DNA of 64,000 bases from CAVQMB01 sp963713445 (GTDB taxonomy: Bacteria > Pseudomonadota > Gammaproteobacteria > Competibacterales > Competibacteraceae), in the NCBI GenBank assembly GCA_963713445.1, contig CAVQMB010000005.1, positions 1 through 64,000 on the forward strand, read 5' to 3'. The notes beneath the pieces were generated by a model, which saw nothing but the letters and a program-made list of their open reading frames with translations, had not been told where the DNA came from and made no database searches. This document shows positions 16,334 through 25,339 of the stretch, piece by piece (position 1 is the first letter of the stretch; the number at the start of each line of letters is the position of its first letter). A program made the position numbers and the translations under genes.

Positions 16334-18239
16334 GCGCCGTCGCCGCATCGCTGTCGCTGCAGGGCGCCAATCTGTTCGCCGTCTGGCGGCGCATCGCGCG
16401 CAACCGGCTCGCCGCCTTCGGCGCGCTGGTACTGCCGCGGTCGGTCTGCTGGTGTTGCTCGTGCCCGTACTGCCGCTGCCCCCACCGGACGCCACCAACC
16501 TCGGCGACTCGCTGCTGCCAGCGCTCAGCAACGGCCACCTGCTGGGCACCGACCAGCTCGGCCGCGACCTGCTATCGCGCCTGCTCTGGGGCACGCGCCT
16601 GAGCATCGCCGTCGGCATCGCCGCGACGCTGTTCGCCGCACTGATCGGCTCGGCCATCGGCATCGTCGCCGGCTACGCGGGCGGACGCACCGACAACCTG
16701 CTGATGCGCGGCATCGACATGTTGATGGCCTTCCCCTACATCCTGCTGGCGCTGTCCATCGTCGCCGTGCTGGGGCCCGGGCTGATGAACGCGTTGTACG
16801 CCGTGGCCTGGTCAACATCCCGTTCTTCGCCCGCAACATCCGCGGCATCACCGTCGGGATCGTACATCGCGAATACATCGACGCCGCCCGGCTGACCGGC
16901 AAGTCCGACCGGCGCATCCTGCTCGGCGAAGTGCTGCCCAACGTCATGCCGGTGATCGTCATCACCATGTCCACCACCATCGGCTGGATGATCCTGGAAA
17001 CCGCTGGCCTGAGCTTCCTCGGCCTCGGTTCGCAGCCGCCGCAGGCCGACCTCGGTTCGATGCTGGGCGAGGGCCGCAAGCTGTTGATGACCGCACCGCA
17101 TGTGGCCACCGTGCCGGGCGTGATGATTTTCCTGGTGGTGATGAGCATCAACCTGGTCGGCGACGGGATCCGCGATGCCCTCGATCCTCGGCTGCGCTCG
17201 GGCGCGCTGGCCCGGCCGGCGCCGGCCACTGCTATCACCCGGGATCGCGTGCCGGCGGCGCCCGCGGACAGCGGGCGGGCGTTGCTCGCGGTGACCGGGC
17301 TGCGCACCGAATTTCAGCAGGGACGGCGGATCTACCGGGCCGTCAACGGCGTTTCGTTCAGCATCGCGCCCGGCGAATGCCTGGGCCTGATCGGCGAGTC
17401 CGGTTCGGGCAAGTCGGTCACGGCGCTGTCGCTGGCGGCTCTGGTGGTCTCGCCGCCAGGCCGGATATGTGCAGGCGGGGTGTATTACCGCGAACGCGAC
17501 CTGCTGTCCGGGAGTGCCGCAACACTGCGGCGTATGCGGGGTGCCGAGATCGCCTATGTGTTCCAGGACCCGCTGACAACGTTGCATCCGCTGTACCCGG
17601 TGGGCGAGCAGATCGCCCAGGCGATCCGCGCCCACCGGCCGCTGACGCAACGCCAGGCCTGGCGGGAAGCGGTCGATCTGCTGGGCCGGGTGCATATTCC
17701 CAATCCAGCCGGCCGGGCCCGCGCCTATCCGCACGAGCTGTCCGGCGGCATGCGCCAGCGGGTCGGCATCGCCATGGCGATGGCCAACCGGCCATCGCTG
17801 ATCGTTGCCGACGAGCCCACCACGGCGCTGGATGTCACGGTCCAGGCGCAGATCCTGGGTCTGCTGGACGAACTGCGCCGGGAGCAGGGTGTCGCCTTGC
17901 TGTTCATCACCCATGACTTCGGGGTGGTGTCACAACTGTGTGACCGGGTGGCGGTGATGTACGCCGGGCGTATCGTCGAACAGGGGCCGACCGCGGAGCT
18001 GCTGGCGCGGCCGGCCCATCCCTACACCGTCCGGCTGATCGCATGCGTACCGGTGTTGGGCGGCGGGCGGCGCGAGCTGCGCGCTATTCCCGGACTGCCG
18101 CCGGCCGGCGATCGGCTGTGCTTTCGCCGAGCGCTGCCAGCGCGCCAGCGCCGATTGCCGGCGTGGGACGATCGCCGCCGAACCGATCGGGCCGGGCCAC
18201 CAAGTCTGCTGCCGCCATCCGTTGCCGAGGGTGGCATGA
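16330..18239 (+). pseudogene. Peptide ABC transporter permease 2 fused to ATPase 1 (DppC-DppD-like), frameshifted
   Basis: The N-terminal part is a DppC/GsiD-like permease (GTDQLGRDLLSRLLWGTRLS; EYIDAARLTGKSDRRILLGE). After DALDPRLRSG it runs without a stop through a proline/alanine linker into an oligopeptide ATPase. The ATPase has Walker A GESGSGKS, signature ELSGGMRQRV, Walker B SLIVADEPTTALD and the H-loop THD. Permease-ATPase fusions are known in this family. Three frame changes are needed: near 16433, near 16805, and near 18118 before the C-terminal cysteine motif (AFAERCQRASADC). The stop at 18239 overlaps the next ATG. Confidence 0.75.
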
Positions 18240-18765
18240 CCGCGCCGATCCTGGAAGTGCGCGAACTGAGCAAGGTTTTCGGTGGCGGCCGAAGCCTGCT
18301 GGGGCAGCGCAAGCCCGGGTTGCACGCGGTCCAGGGCGTGGACCTCGCTGTGCACCAAGGCGAGACCCTGGGCGTTGTGGGTGAGTCCGGCTGTGGCAAG
18401 TCCACCCTGGGCCGGATGCTGGTCGGCCTGACCCGGCCATCGGCCGGCACGGTGGCCATCGACGGCCGTGATATTTCGGCCGGGTCGTCGAAAGTAGCGC
18501 TGCCGGGCGGCTGTTTTCGCAACCCTGCCATCCTTATACCCGGCTGCTGCTGGACAGCGCCCCACGGATCGGCCAGCGCATGGCGGTTGCCAATCAGGTG
18601 CTGGCGGAACTGCCCGATCCACTGGCGCCGCCGCCCGGTTGTGCCTTTGCACCGCGCTGCCTGCGCGCCGACGCCCGCTGCCGGCAGCAGCGACCGCCGT
18701 TAACGAGACTGGACAATGAACAATGGGCCGCATGTTTCCATCCCTTCAACGGCCGGCCGCGATAA
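18236..18765 (+). pseudogene. Peptide ABC transporter ATPase 2 (DppF-like), internally deleted
   Basis: It starts MTAPILEVRELSKVFGGG and has an intact Walker A (GESGCGKST). After the segment VAIDGRDIS it jumps, at about 18480, to what is normally the distal part of the protein: GRVVESSAAGRLF, then HPYTRLLLDSAPR and the C-terminal cysteine motif GCAFAPRC. It ends at 18765 in a different frame. The Q-loop, LSGGQ signature and Walker B are missing, about 150 residues. A GGCCG microhomology lies at the junction. This copy cannot hydrolyse ATP. Confidence 0.75.
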
Positions 18766-19549
18766 TCCGGCCGGCGGGACACGCGCAGTGAACGCAACCC
18801 GGGGCCGCCGCAACCGGCCGCGGGCGATCGCCGACGCGCTCAAGGACTGGATCGCCGACCGCGGTCTGCAGCCGGGGGATCGGCTGCCACAGGAAAAGCA
18901 GCTCATCGAGCTGTTCGGCGTCAGCCGCGGCACCATGCGCGAGGCATTGAAGGTGCTGGAGGCGCAGGGTCTCATTCGGACCCGGACCGGACCCACCGGC
19001 GGGGCGTACATCAATGACGTGTCGATGACCCACGCCATCGAGCTGCTGGGCAATTACTTTTTCTTCAAGGATATCACCATCCGGGACATTTACGACCTGC
19101 GCAAGCGGCTCGAGCCGGAGTTGGCCGCCAGCCTGGTTGGCGTAGTTTCTGGGGCAGACATTCAGCGGCTTCAGGACACCATGACCTTGTACGAACGGCC
19201 GCCACAGTCGCAGGCGGAGGAGCGCGAGCAACGCTTCGCCGAGCTGGCGTTCCACGAGACCCTGGCGGAACTCTGCCCCAACGCGGTACTGGCCTTCGTG
19301 TGCCAGTTCCTGATCCGGTTGCTTAGGGAATTGACGCTTTGTCACCGGATTTATGAGCGACCGCTCCCGGTGCTGCGGGAAGGCGGCCGGTCCTACCAGA
19401 TCCGGCTGCTGGACGCCTTGCGGGCCGGCGACACGGCCACCGTGCGTGCCGTCATGGCCGAGCACATGGCATTCGCGCAGAGCGCTATGGAGGCCCAGGA
19501 GGCCGAGGTGCAGCGCCAGTTTCTGCGACCGACGCGCGCCGGCGGTTGA
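18716..19549 (+). CDS. GntR-family transcriptional regulator, FadR/FCD type
   Basis: 277 residues. The N-terminal winged helix (LPQEKQLIELFGVSRGTMRE, then ALKVLEAQGLIRTRTGPTGG) is GntR. The C-terminal half is an all-helical FCD ligand domain with metal-site-like residues (DLRKRLEPELAA; AFHETLAELCPN; HMAFAQSAM). The start overlaps the deleted ATPase by 50 bp. A GTG at 18788 is an alternative start, giving a shorter N-terminus. As the last gene of the peptide-transporter operon, it probably controls it through the twin palindromes at 13569-13616. It is intact, marking the right edge of the broken region. Confidence 0.8.
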   Translation: MNNGPHVSIPSTAGRDNPAGGTRAVNATRGRRNRPRAIADALKDWIADRGLQPGDRLPQEKQLIELFGVSRGTMREALKVLEAQGLIRTRTGPTGGAYINDVSMTHAIELLGNYFFFKDITIRDIYDLRKRLEPELAASLVGVVSGADIQRLQDTMTLYERPPQSQAEEREQRFAELAFHETLAELCPNAVLAFVCQFLIRLLRELTLCHRIYERPLPVLREGGRSYQIRLLDALRAGDTATVRAVMAEHMAFAQSAMEAQEAEVQRQFLRPTRAGG

Positions 19550-19588
19550 GTTGGAACGGGCTGGCCGGGAGGTGATGTACTGGGTACG

Positions 19589-19620
19589 TTGCAGAATATG
19601 TATTTATGATATAGCTTTTT
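19589..19620 (+). promoter_or_regulatory. Putative promoter/operator of the Rrf2 regulator gene
   Basis: An AT-rich island in a GC-rich region. TTGCAG is followed 15 bp later by TATAGC, overlapping ATGTATTT, which resembles half of the known NsrR site. It suggests autoregulation. Confidence 0.35.
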
Positions 19621-19646
19621 ACAGAACCCAAGGGATACCGTGATCC

Positions 19647-20126
19647 ATGCGGCTTACCCAGTACACTGATTACGCTTTGCGGGTTCTGATGTATGTCGGC
19701 GTCAAGGGCGATGGACTGGCAACTATCGCCGAGATTTCGGCCATTTATGGAATTTCCCGCAATCACCTGATGAAAGTGGTCCATGCGCTCGGCGAACGCG
19801 GTTATCTACGTACGATACGCGGCCGCAACGGTGGCATCTGCCTGGGAAAACCGGCCAATGAGATCGGTTTGGGCGAGGTGGTGCGCATGACCGAGGATGA
19901 CCTTGCGCTCGCGCAGTGTTTTCTGCCTGCAGGGGATGGCAGCTGTCGGATTGAAGCCGCTTGCGTGCTGCGCCATGTGCTGGACGACGCGCTGACAGCT
20001 TTTCTGACCGAGCTTGACCGCTACACCCTGGCCGATCTGCTGGAGCCCCGCCCGCTGGCACGGTTGCTGGCGCTGGAGCCGCCGGTGGGCACGAGTGGAA
20101 GGTGGTCGTTTAAAAATGTAAAATGA
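19647..20126 (+). CDS. nsrR: Rrf2-family iron-sulfur regulator, NsrR-like
   Basis: 159 residues beginning MRLTQYTDYALRVLMYVGVK, the typical NsrR/RirA-type start, with a winged helix (TIAEISAIYGISRNHLMKVV) and the wing RTIRGRNGGICLG. Three cysteines, C91, C100 and C106, fit the cluster-ligand pattern of NsrR, a repressor that senses nitric oxide through its iron-sulfur cluster. The spacing C-x8-C-x5-C differs from E. coli (x4, x5), so another cluster sensor is possible. It is followed by a ferredoxin gene 27 bp on. Confidence 0.7.
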   Translation: MRLTQYTDYALRVLMYVGVKGDGLATIAEISAIYGISRNHLMKVVHALGERGYLRTIRGRNGGICLGKPANEIGLGEVVRMTEDDLALAQCFLPAGDGSCRIEAACVLRHVLDDALTAFLTELDRYTLADLLEPRPLARLLALEPPVGTSGRWSFKNVK

Positions 20127-20141
20127 ATACATGTTTTATTC
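20115..20141 (+). promoter_or_regulatory. AT-rich inverted repeat before fdxA
   Basis: GAATA-CATGTTT-TATTC sits across the nsrR stop and just upstream of fdxA, in an otherwise GC-rich stretch. It may be an operator or an internal promoter element. Confidence 0.3.
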
Positions 20142-20153
20142 GAGATCTGCGCT

Positions 20154-20495
20154 ATGACCTTCGTCGTCACCGAGAACTGCATCAAGTGCAAGTACACCGA
20201 TTGCGTTGAAGTGTGCCCGGTGGACTGCTTCCACGAGGGCACCAACATGCTGGTGATCGATCCGGAGGAATGCATCGACTGCAGCCTGTGCGAACCGGAA
20301 TGCCCGGTCGATGCCATCGTCCCCGAAGACGTCCTGGAGGAAGAACGCTGGCTGGCCATCAACCGCGAGCACGCGCAGCGCTGGCCGGTACTATCGCGCA
20401 AGATAGACGCGCCGCCGGACGCCGATGAATGGGACGGGGTGGCCGGGAAATATGCCGCCCATTTCAGTCCTGAGGCCGGCTCCGGCGACGATTGA
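20154..20495 (+). CDS. fdxA: 7Fe (3Fe-4S/4Fe-4S) ferredoxin FdxA
   Basis: 113 residues, typical FdxA length. It carries CIKCKYTDCVEVCPVDCF and CIDCSLCEPECPVDAI, the two cluster-binding cysteine sets, and the family tail REHAQRWPVLSRKIDAPPDA. It is a small cytoplasmic electron carrier. It lies directly downstream of the NsrR-like gene and just upstream of another cysteine-motif gene, so the three probably form one redox-responsive unit. Confidence 0.93.
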   Translation: MTFVVTENCIKCKYTDCVEVCPVDCFHEGTNMLVIDPEECIDCSLCEPECPVDAIVPEDVLEEERWLAINREHAQRWPVLSRKIDAPPDADEWDGVAGKYAAHFSPEAGSGDD

Positions 20496-20509
20496 CAGTG
20501 GGTGATGAC

Positions 20510-20791
20510 ATGGTGACCGAGCGAATCGAGGCATTGGAGTGCATCGGCTGCGGCCGGATCGAGGGACTGCAGACCTGCATCGGCGTCTGCCAGGATCGCA
20601 AAACGGCTTTCGTGCATGCCGCTGACTACGACGCTGCCCTGGCCCGGGCCGAGGCTTTGCTGGGGCTTATCCGGCAGTTGGCCTGGACCACACCGCGCGC
20701 GGGCGAATGGGAACATTCCTTCCGCATTTTGCAGGACCAGGCGCGCCGGGTACTGGCAGCGTCGGCTGACGAATCGCCGGCAACCCCATAA
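20510..20791 (+). CDS. Small uncharacterised cysteine-motif protein
   Basis: About 93 residues with an N-terminal CIGCGRIEGLQTCIGVCQDR, four cysteines that could hold an iron-sulfur cluster or zinc. The rest is helical with no recognised domain. The start is taken as the ATG at 20510; GTG at 20498 or 20513 is possible. It begins 15 bp after fdxA, so it is likely cotranscribed and may be an electron-transfer partner. The family name is unknown to me. Confidence 0.6.
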   Translation: MVTERIEALECIGCGRIEGLQTCIGVCQDRKTAFVHAADYDAALARAEALLGLIRQLAWTTPRAGEWEHSFRILQDQARRVLAASADESPATP

Positions 20792-20819
20792 CGGCGCAGT
20801 TCCCTGGTAGATCGGGTAT

Positions 20820-21635
20820 TCAGCCCTCGCAGGCGACGCTGAACACGCTTTGGTCGGCACCGTCCAGGCGCAACGCAGTCAACTGTCCGCCCCAGACGCA
20901 GCCGCTGTCCAGGGCGTAGATGCCGGGTGCGCGATGGTAGCCGAGCGCCGCCCAGTGGCCGAACACGATGCGGAGGTCCCGGTTGCGCCGATCCGGCAGC
21001 TCGAACCAGGGCTGCAAGCCCGGTGCTTGCTGGCCGGGTGGTCCCTTGGCCTTGAGGTCAAGGCTGCCATCGGGCCGGCAGAAGCGCATGCGGGTGAAAT
21101 AGTTGACAATGCAGCGCAGCCGGGCGATGCCGCGCAGATCATCTGACCAGCGATCGGGCTGGTCGCCATACATGCCGGCGAGGAAGTCACGGTAGTCAGG
21201 GCCGCGCAGAACGGTTTCGACCTCTGCGGCGCAATCGCGTGCCTGCGCCAGATCCCAGGCCGGCGCCAGGCCGGCGTGAGCGAGCGTGAAGCCCAGTCCG
21301 GCATCGTGATGCAGCAGCGGGCGCTGGCGCAGCCAGGCCAGCAGTTCAGCGGCATCCGGTGCCGCCACTACCTCGGTCATGGTATCACCGCGCCGCGGTT
21401 GGGTGAGGCCGGCGGCCAGGGTGAGCAGCGCCAGGTCGTGGTTGCCCAGTACGCAGATAGCGGCGTTGCCGAGCTGGCATAGGAAGCGCAGTACTGCCAG
21501 CGACTGCGGTCCGCGGTTGACCAGGTCGCCCACCAGCCAGAGCTGGTCAGCGACCGGGTCGAACCCGAGCCGGTCAAGCAGTCGCCGCAGCGGTGCGTAG
21601 CAGCCCTGCACGTCGCCGATCGCGTACACGGCCAT
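20820..21635 (-). CDS. apaH: Symmetrical diadenosine tetraphosphatase
   Basis: 271 residues starting MAVYAIGDVQGCYAPLRRLL. It has the metallophosphoesterase motifs GDVQG, GDLVNRGP and GNHD, plus distal histidines (FTLAHAGLAP; FGHWAALGYH). It hydrolyses Ap4A to two ADP and also decaps Np4-RNA. Length and motifs match ApaH; the open frame continues upstream but the family start is at 21635. It is last in the lptD-surA-rsmA-tal-apaG-apaH cluster. Confidence 0.93.
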   Translation of the reverse strand: MAVYAIGDVQGCYAPLRRLLDRLGFDPVADQLWLVGDLVNRGPQSLAVLRFLCQLGNAAICVLGNHDLALLTLAAGLTQPRRGDTMTEVVAAPDAAELLAWLRQRPLLHHDAGLGFTLAHAGLAPAWDLAQARDCAAEVETVLRGPDYRDFLAGMYGDQPDRWSDDLRGIARLRCIVNYFTRMRFCRPDGSLDLKAKGPPGQQAPGLQPWFELPDRRNRDLRIVFGHWAALGYHRAPGIYALDSGCVWGGQLTALRLDGADQSVFSVACEG

Positions 21636-21729
21636 CAGTGTTGCTCCGCCGGCACGCGGCCGCCGGTAACCCGGTCGCGTACCAGAGCGTCGGGCGGTGC
21701 TGGCAGTGGAGCGTCGGGACCCGATGACA

Positions 21730-22116
21730 TCAGTGCAGGTGGTTGGGTAATGCCAGGGTGAACGCGGGTATGGGTACCTCGAAGCGGGTGCCGTCGTCGG
21801 CGACCATCTGGTAGCTGCCCTCCATGCTGCCGACCGTGGTCTCCAGCAAGGCCCAGCTGGTGTACTGGAAGCCTTCACCGGGCCGCAGATACGGCTGTTC
21901 GCCGACCACGCCGTCGCCGCGTACTTCCTGGACCCGGCCCTGGCCGTCGGTGATGCGCCAGTAGCGGCTCAACAATCGGGCCGGATTGCCGCCGTTGTTG
22001 TGAATGGTGATGCGGTAGCCGAAGGCGTAGCGGTTGCGGGCCGGATCCGAGTGCTCGGCAAGGAAGAACGGCTCCGGCGTGATCTGGATCACGGGTTCTG
22101 CGGTATGGTCGCTCAT
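21730..22116 (-). CDS. apaG: ApaG/CorD protein
   Basis: 128 residues, a single fibronectin-III-like ApaG domain: YAFGYRITIHNNGG; RYWRITDGQGRVQEVRGDGV; GSMEGSYQMV. The biochemical role is still poorly defined; it is linked to cobalt/magnesium tolerance and coupled with apaH. It starts within the last codons of the transaldolase gene (4-bp overlap), which supports cotranscription. Confidence 0.93.
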   Translation of the reverse strand: MSDHTAEPVIQITPEPFFLAEHSDPARNRYAFGYRITIHNNGGNPARLLSRYWRITDGQGRVQEVRGDGVVGEQPYLRPGEGFQYTSWALLETTVGSMEGSYQMVADDGTRFEVPIPAFTLALPNHLH

Positions 22117-23219
22117 GCCGCGGCGAGTTCCCGGGTGCGGGTGGACACGGCGCTCAGCAGATTGTCGAATGACCGGGCGAAAGCGCGTACCCCTTCCGCC
22201 TCCAACTGATCGGTGATGGCTTGCAGATCGATACCCAGCGCGGCCAGGGTGCCGATCTGGTGTTGTGCCTGGTCGACATCACGCGCCAGGGTGGCGGTTA
22301 CCTGGCCGCTGCGGCGGAAGGCCTCGTAGGTCGCCGGCGGCATGGTATCGACGGTATCGGGCCCGATCAGGTTCTCTACGTAAAGCAGTTCCGGATAAGC
22401 CGGGTTCTTGGTGGAGGTGCTGGCCCAGAGCAATCGCTGGGGTCGCGCGCCGGCTGCGGCCAGTTGTTCAAACCGGGCCTTGCCGAACAGGTCCTGGTAG
22501 GTGCGATAGGCCAGTTTGGCATTGGCAATGGCGATTTTGCCTTGCAGGTCAGGCTGGCGTCCCGCCAGCAGCGGATCCAGCTTTCCGTCCAGGCGGCTGA
22601 CGAAGAAACTGGCCACCGAGGCGATGCCGCTGATCGGTTCGCCGCGTTGCTGGCGCCGCTCGAGGCCGCGCAGGTACGCAGACGCCACCGCCTGGTAGCG
22701 CTCGACCGCGAATAGAAGGGTGACGTTGACGTTGATACCGCTATCGATCAAGGCCTCGATGGCGGGCAGGCCGGCTTCCGTGGCCGGTACCTTGATCATG
22801 ACGTTGGCCCGGTCCAGCCGGGCATGCAGTTCGCGCGCCTCGCGCACGGTGGCCTCGGTGTCGTAAGCCAGATCGGGTGACACTTCCAGGCTGACCATGC
22901 CGTCGACACCACCGGTGCGCTGATAGACCGGAAACAGCTGATCGGCAGCCTGCCGGATGTCGTCGATGGCCAACCGGTAGAACAGCGCCCGCGGCTCGGG
23001 GTGCTGGCTGGCCTGCAACTCGCGGCGCAGGGCGTCGTCATAATCGTGGCCGCTGGTGAGGGCCTTCTCGAAGATGGTCGGGTTGGAGGTGATGCCACGC
23101 AGATCGTCACGCTCGATCATGGTGGCCAGTTCACCGGCTAGCATGTCGCGGCGGATGTAGTCGTACCAAACGCTCTGGCCGGCGGCATTGAGCGTGCGCA
23201 GGGGATTCGCGGGATCCAT
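22113..23219 (-). CDS. tal: Transaldolase
   Basis: 368 residues, in the length class of the larger bacterial transaldolases. The motifs are GITSNPTIFEKALTSGHDY, SLEVSPDLAYDTEATV, VMIKVPATEAGLPAI with the Schiff-base lysine, and RLLWASTSTKNPAY. It transfers dihydroxyacetone units in the non-oxidative pentose phosphate pathway. The location is unusual: it sits between rsmA and apaG, which are normally adjacent, and overlaps apaG by 4 bp. Confidence 0.93.
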   Translation of the reverse strand: MDPANPLRTLNAAGQSVWYDYIRRDMLAGELATMIERDDLRGITSNPTIFEKALTSGHDYDDALRRELQASQHPEPRALFYRLAIDDIRQAADQLFPVYQRTGGVDGMVSLEVSPDLAYDTEATVREARELHARLDRANVMIKVPATEAGLPAIEALIDSGINVNVTLLFAVERYQAVASAYLRGLERRQQRGEPISGIASVASFFVSRLDGKLDPLLAGRQPDLQGKIAIANAKLAYRTYQDLFGKARFEQLAAAGARPQRLLWASTSTKNPAYPELLYVENLIGPDTVDTMPPATYEAFRRSGQVTATLARDVDQAQHQIGTLAALGIDLQAITDQLEAEGVRAFARSFDNLLSAVSTRTRELAAA

Positions 23220-23239
23220 GGTTCTTGAACCTCATTGCC

Positions 23240-24016
23240 TCAGGGGTGTTGGGCCGCATAGTTGGCTAACGCGGCGAATTCGTCCAGCGTCAGTGTCTCA
23301 GGCCGCGCGCCCGGGTCGATGCCGAGCTGTTGCATGGCGGCCGGCTCCAGCAGACCGCGTAGGCTGTTGCGCAGTGTCTTGCGGCGTTGCCCGAACGCTC
23401 TGGCCACCACTGTGGCGAACAGCGCCTCGTCGAGCAGCGTTACCGGTGGCGGCTGGTGCGGCGTCAGCCGGACCACCGCCGATTCGACCCGTGGCGGCGG
23501 CCGGAATGCCCCGGTACCGACGCCGAACAGCCAGTCAGCCCGACAATGGCGCTGTATCATCACTGTCAGGCGGCCGTAATGGGCGCTGTTCGGTGCAGCG
23601 GTGAGCCGCGCTACCACTTCCTTCTGCAGCATGAAGTGCATGTCGGCGATAGACTCGATCTGCGCTAGCAGGTGGAACAGCAGTGGTGTGGAGATATTGT
23701 ACGGCAGGTTGCCCACCAGCCGCAGCTTGCGCGTATCCTGCCGCAGGCTGGCGAAGTCGAATTCCAGCGCATCGGCTTGATGGACTCGCAGGCCGGGAAT
23801 CGCCTCGGCCTGTAGCCGCGCGGCCAGATCGCGGTCCAGTTCGACCACCTCGAGCGTGCCGGCCGCCGCCAGCAGTGGCCGGGTAAGCACACCCAGGCCG
23901 GGACCGATTTCCACCAGCGGCTGCCCCGGTTGTGGATGAATGGCCGCCAGCAGGCGCTGGATGACTACCGGATCGTGGAGAAAATGCTGGCCAAAGCGCT
24001 TGCGTGGGTGGTGCAA
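23240..24016 (-). CDS. rsmA: 16S rRNA m6(2)A1518/A1519 dimethyltransferase
   Basis: 258 residues: KRFGQHFLHDP at the start, SAM-binding EIGPGLGVLTRPLL, catalytic NLPYNIS (NLPY motif) and a C-terminal substrate domain. It methylates two adjacent adenosines in the 16S 3' hairpin. The start is TTG at 24016, chosen because HHPRKRFGQHF is the family N-terminus and no ATG is available. It begins 2 bp after the surA stop, so translation is coupled. pdxA, usually between surA and rsmA, is absent. Confidence 0.95.
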   Translation of the reverse strand: MHHPRKRFGQHFLHDPVVIQRLLAAIHPQPGQPLVEIGPGLGVLTRPLLAAAGTLEVVELDRDLAARLQAEAIPGLRVHQADALEFDFASLRQDTRKLRLVGNLPYNISTPLLFHLLAQIESIADMHFMLQKEVVARLTAAPNSAHYGRLTVMIQRHCRADWLFGVGTGAFRPPPRVESAVVRLTPHQPPPVTLLDEALFATVVARAFGQRRKTLRNSLRGLLEPAAMQQLGIDPGARPETLTLDEFAALANYAAQHP

Positions 24017-24018
24017 CG

Positions 24019-25332
24019 TTACAGCCGGATCTCGATGTAGGCCTGGTCACGCAGGTGCTGCAACCACAGGTTCCATTCCTGCTTGGCTTTGCGCTGCAGC
24101 AGCGCCTTGCGAATGGCGGCCCGCTGAGCCGCATTGGTGGAGGCCTGCTGGCGCCGTTCCTCCAGCTGGACGATGTGCCAGCCGCTGGGCGTCTTGAACG
24201 GCGGGCTGACCTGGCCCGGGCGCAGCTTATCGAGTTGTTTGGTGAACGCTGGATCGGGCTGGCCCGGATCCAGCCAACCCATCTCACCACCCTGACTCAC
24301 GGTGCTGGTATCCATGGAGTTGGCCTTGGCCAGTTCGGTAAAACTGGCGCCATTGCGGATGCGCTGGCGCAGGCGTTCCAGTCGGGTCCGCGCCTGGGCC
24401 GCGTCGATGCCCTTGCCGGTCCGGATCAGAATCTGGCGGGTCCGCTGTTGGGTGACCGGTTTGACTGTCCGGTCGCGCTCATCGAGCAGCTTTATGATGT
24501 GAAACCCTTGCGGACTGCGCAGCAGACCACTGGTCTGCCCGGGTTTCAGTTTGGCCACGGCACTGGCGAGCAGGGGCGGCATCTCGGCTGCGGACAGCCA
24601 GCCCAGATCACCGCCCTGCAGGGCCCTGCGACCATCGGATACGGCCGCCGCCAGGCGTTGGAATTCCGTGCCGCGGCGGAGTTCGGCCACCACCTTCCGG
24701 GCCTTGGCCTGAGCCTGGTGGAGTTGTGCCTGGCTGGCATTGCCGGGTACCGCGATCAAAATTTGGGCGAGGTGATACTGGCGCCCGTTGGCACCCGTCA
24801 GACCGCGGCTTAGCGCGTTGTCCACCTCTTGTTTGGAAACCTTCAGATTACTGCCGACGACCTGCTGGCGCAGCCTTTGTTCGAGCAGCTGCTGGCGGAT
24901 TTTATCGCGGAACCGGGCGAAACTGATGCCCTCTTGATGCTCGATGGCCTGACGCAGCTGATCCAGCGTCAGGTTATTGCGCTGGGCAATCGATTGCACG
25001 GCGGCATTGAGGCTGGGATCGTCGATCACGATGCCGCGCTTGGCGGCGGCCCGCTGCTCAAGCCGTTTTGTGATGAGATTCTCCAGCGCCTGCCGTTCCA
25101 GCGCCTTTTCCGGTGGCGGTTTGACTTTGCGGGCCGCCATCTGGTGACGCACTGCGGTCAGTGCCTCATTCAGTTCGCGACGGGTAATGACGTCGTTGTC
25201 GACCACGGCCACGATAGTGTCGAGCTGTTTGCCGGCCGCTTGTGGCCCGGGCCCGAACTGGAGCTGGGCATGGGCCGGTGAATGGACCAGTAGGGCCAGC
25301 AGCAGGCCCAGCAATGCAAGCGGACGTTTCAT
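24019..25332 (-). CDS. surA: Periplasmic chaperone / peptidyl-prolyl isomerase SurA
   Basis: 437 residues: signal peptide MKRPLALLGLLLALLVHSPA followed by an N-terminal SurA domain (DTIVAVVDNDVITRREL). Two parvulin domains follow (first around GLTGANGRQYHLAQI, second around TQQRTRQILIRTGKG; both contain the GGDLGW/GGEMGW motif). A C-terminal helix closes the chaperone module. It escorts outer-membrane proteins, LptD in particular, to the Bam complex. The start at 25332 is set by the signal peptide. It follows lptD by 7 bp. Confidence 0.95.
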   Translation of the reverse strand: MKRPLALLGLLLALLVHSPAHAQLQFGPGPQAAGKQLDTIVAVVDNDVITRRELNEALTAVRHQMAARKVKPPPEKALERQALENLITKRLEQRAAAKRGIVIDDPSLNAAVQSIAQRNNLTLDQLRQAIEHQEGISFARFRDKIRQQLLEQRLRQQVVGSNLKVSKQEVDNALSRGLTGANGRQYHLAQILIAVPGNASQAQLHQAQAKARKVVAELRRGTEFQRLAAAVSDGRRALQGGDLGWLSAAEMPPLLASAVAKLKPGQTSGLLRSPQGFHIIKLLDERDRTVKPVTQQRTRQILIRTGKGIDAAQARTRLERLRQRIRNGASFTELAKANSMDTSTVSQGGEMGWLDPGQPDPAFTKQLDKLRPGQVSPPFKTPSGWHIVQLEERRQQASTNAAQRAAIRKALLQRKAKQEWNLWLQHLRDQAYIEIRL

Positions 25333-25339
25333 GGGCGCG

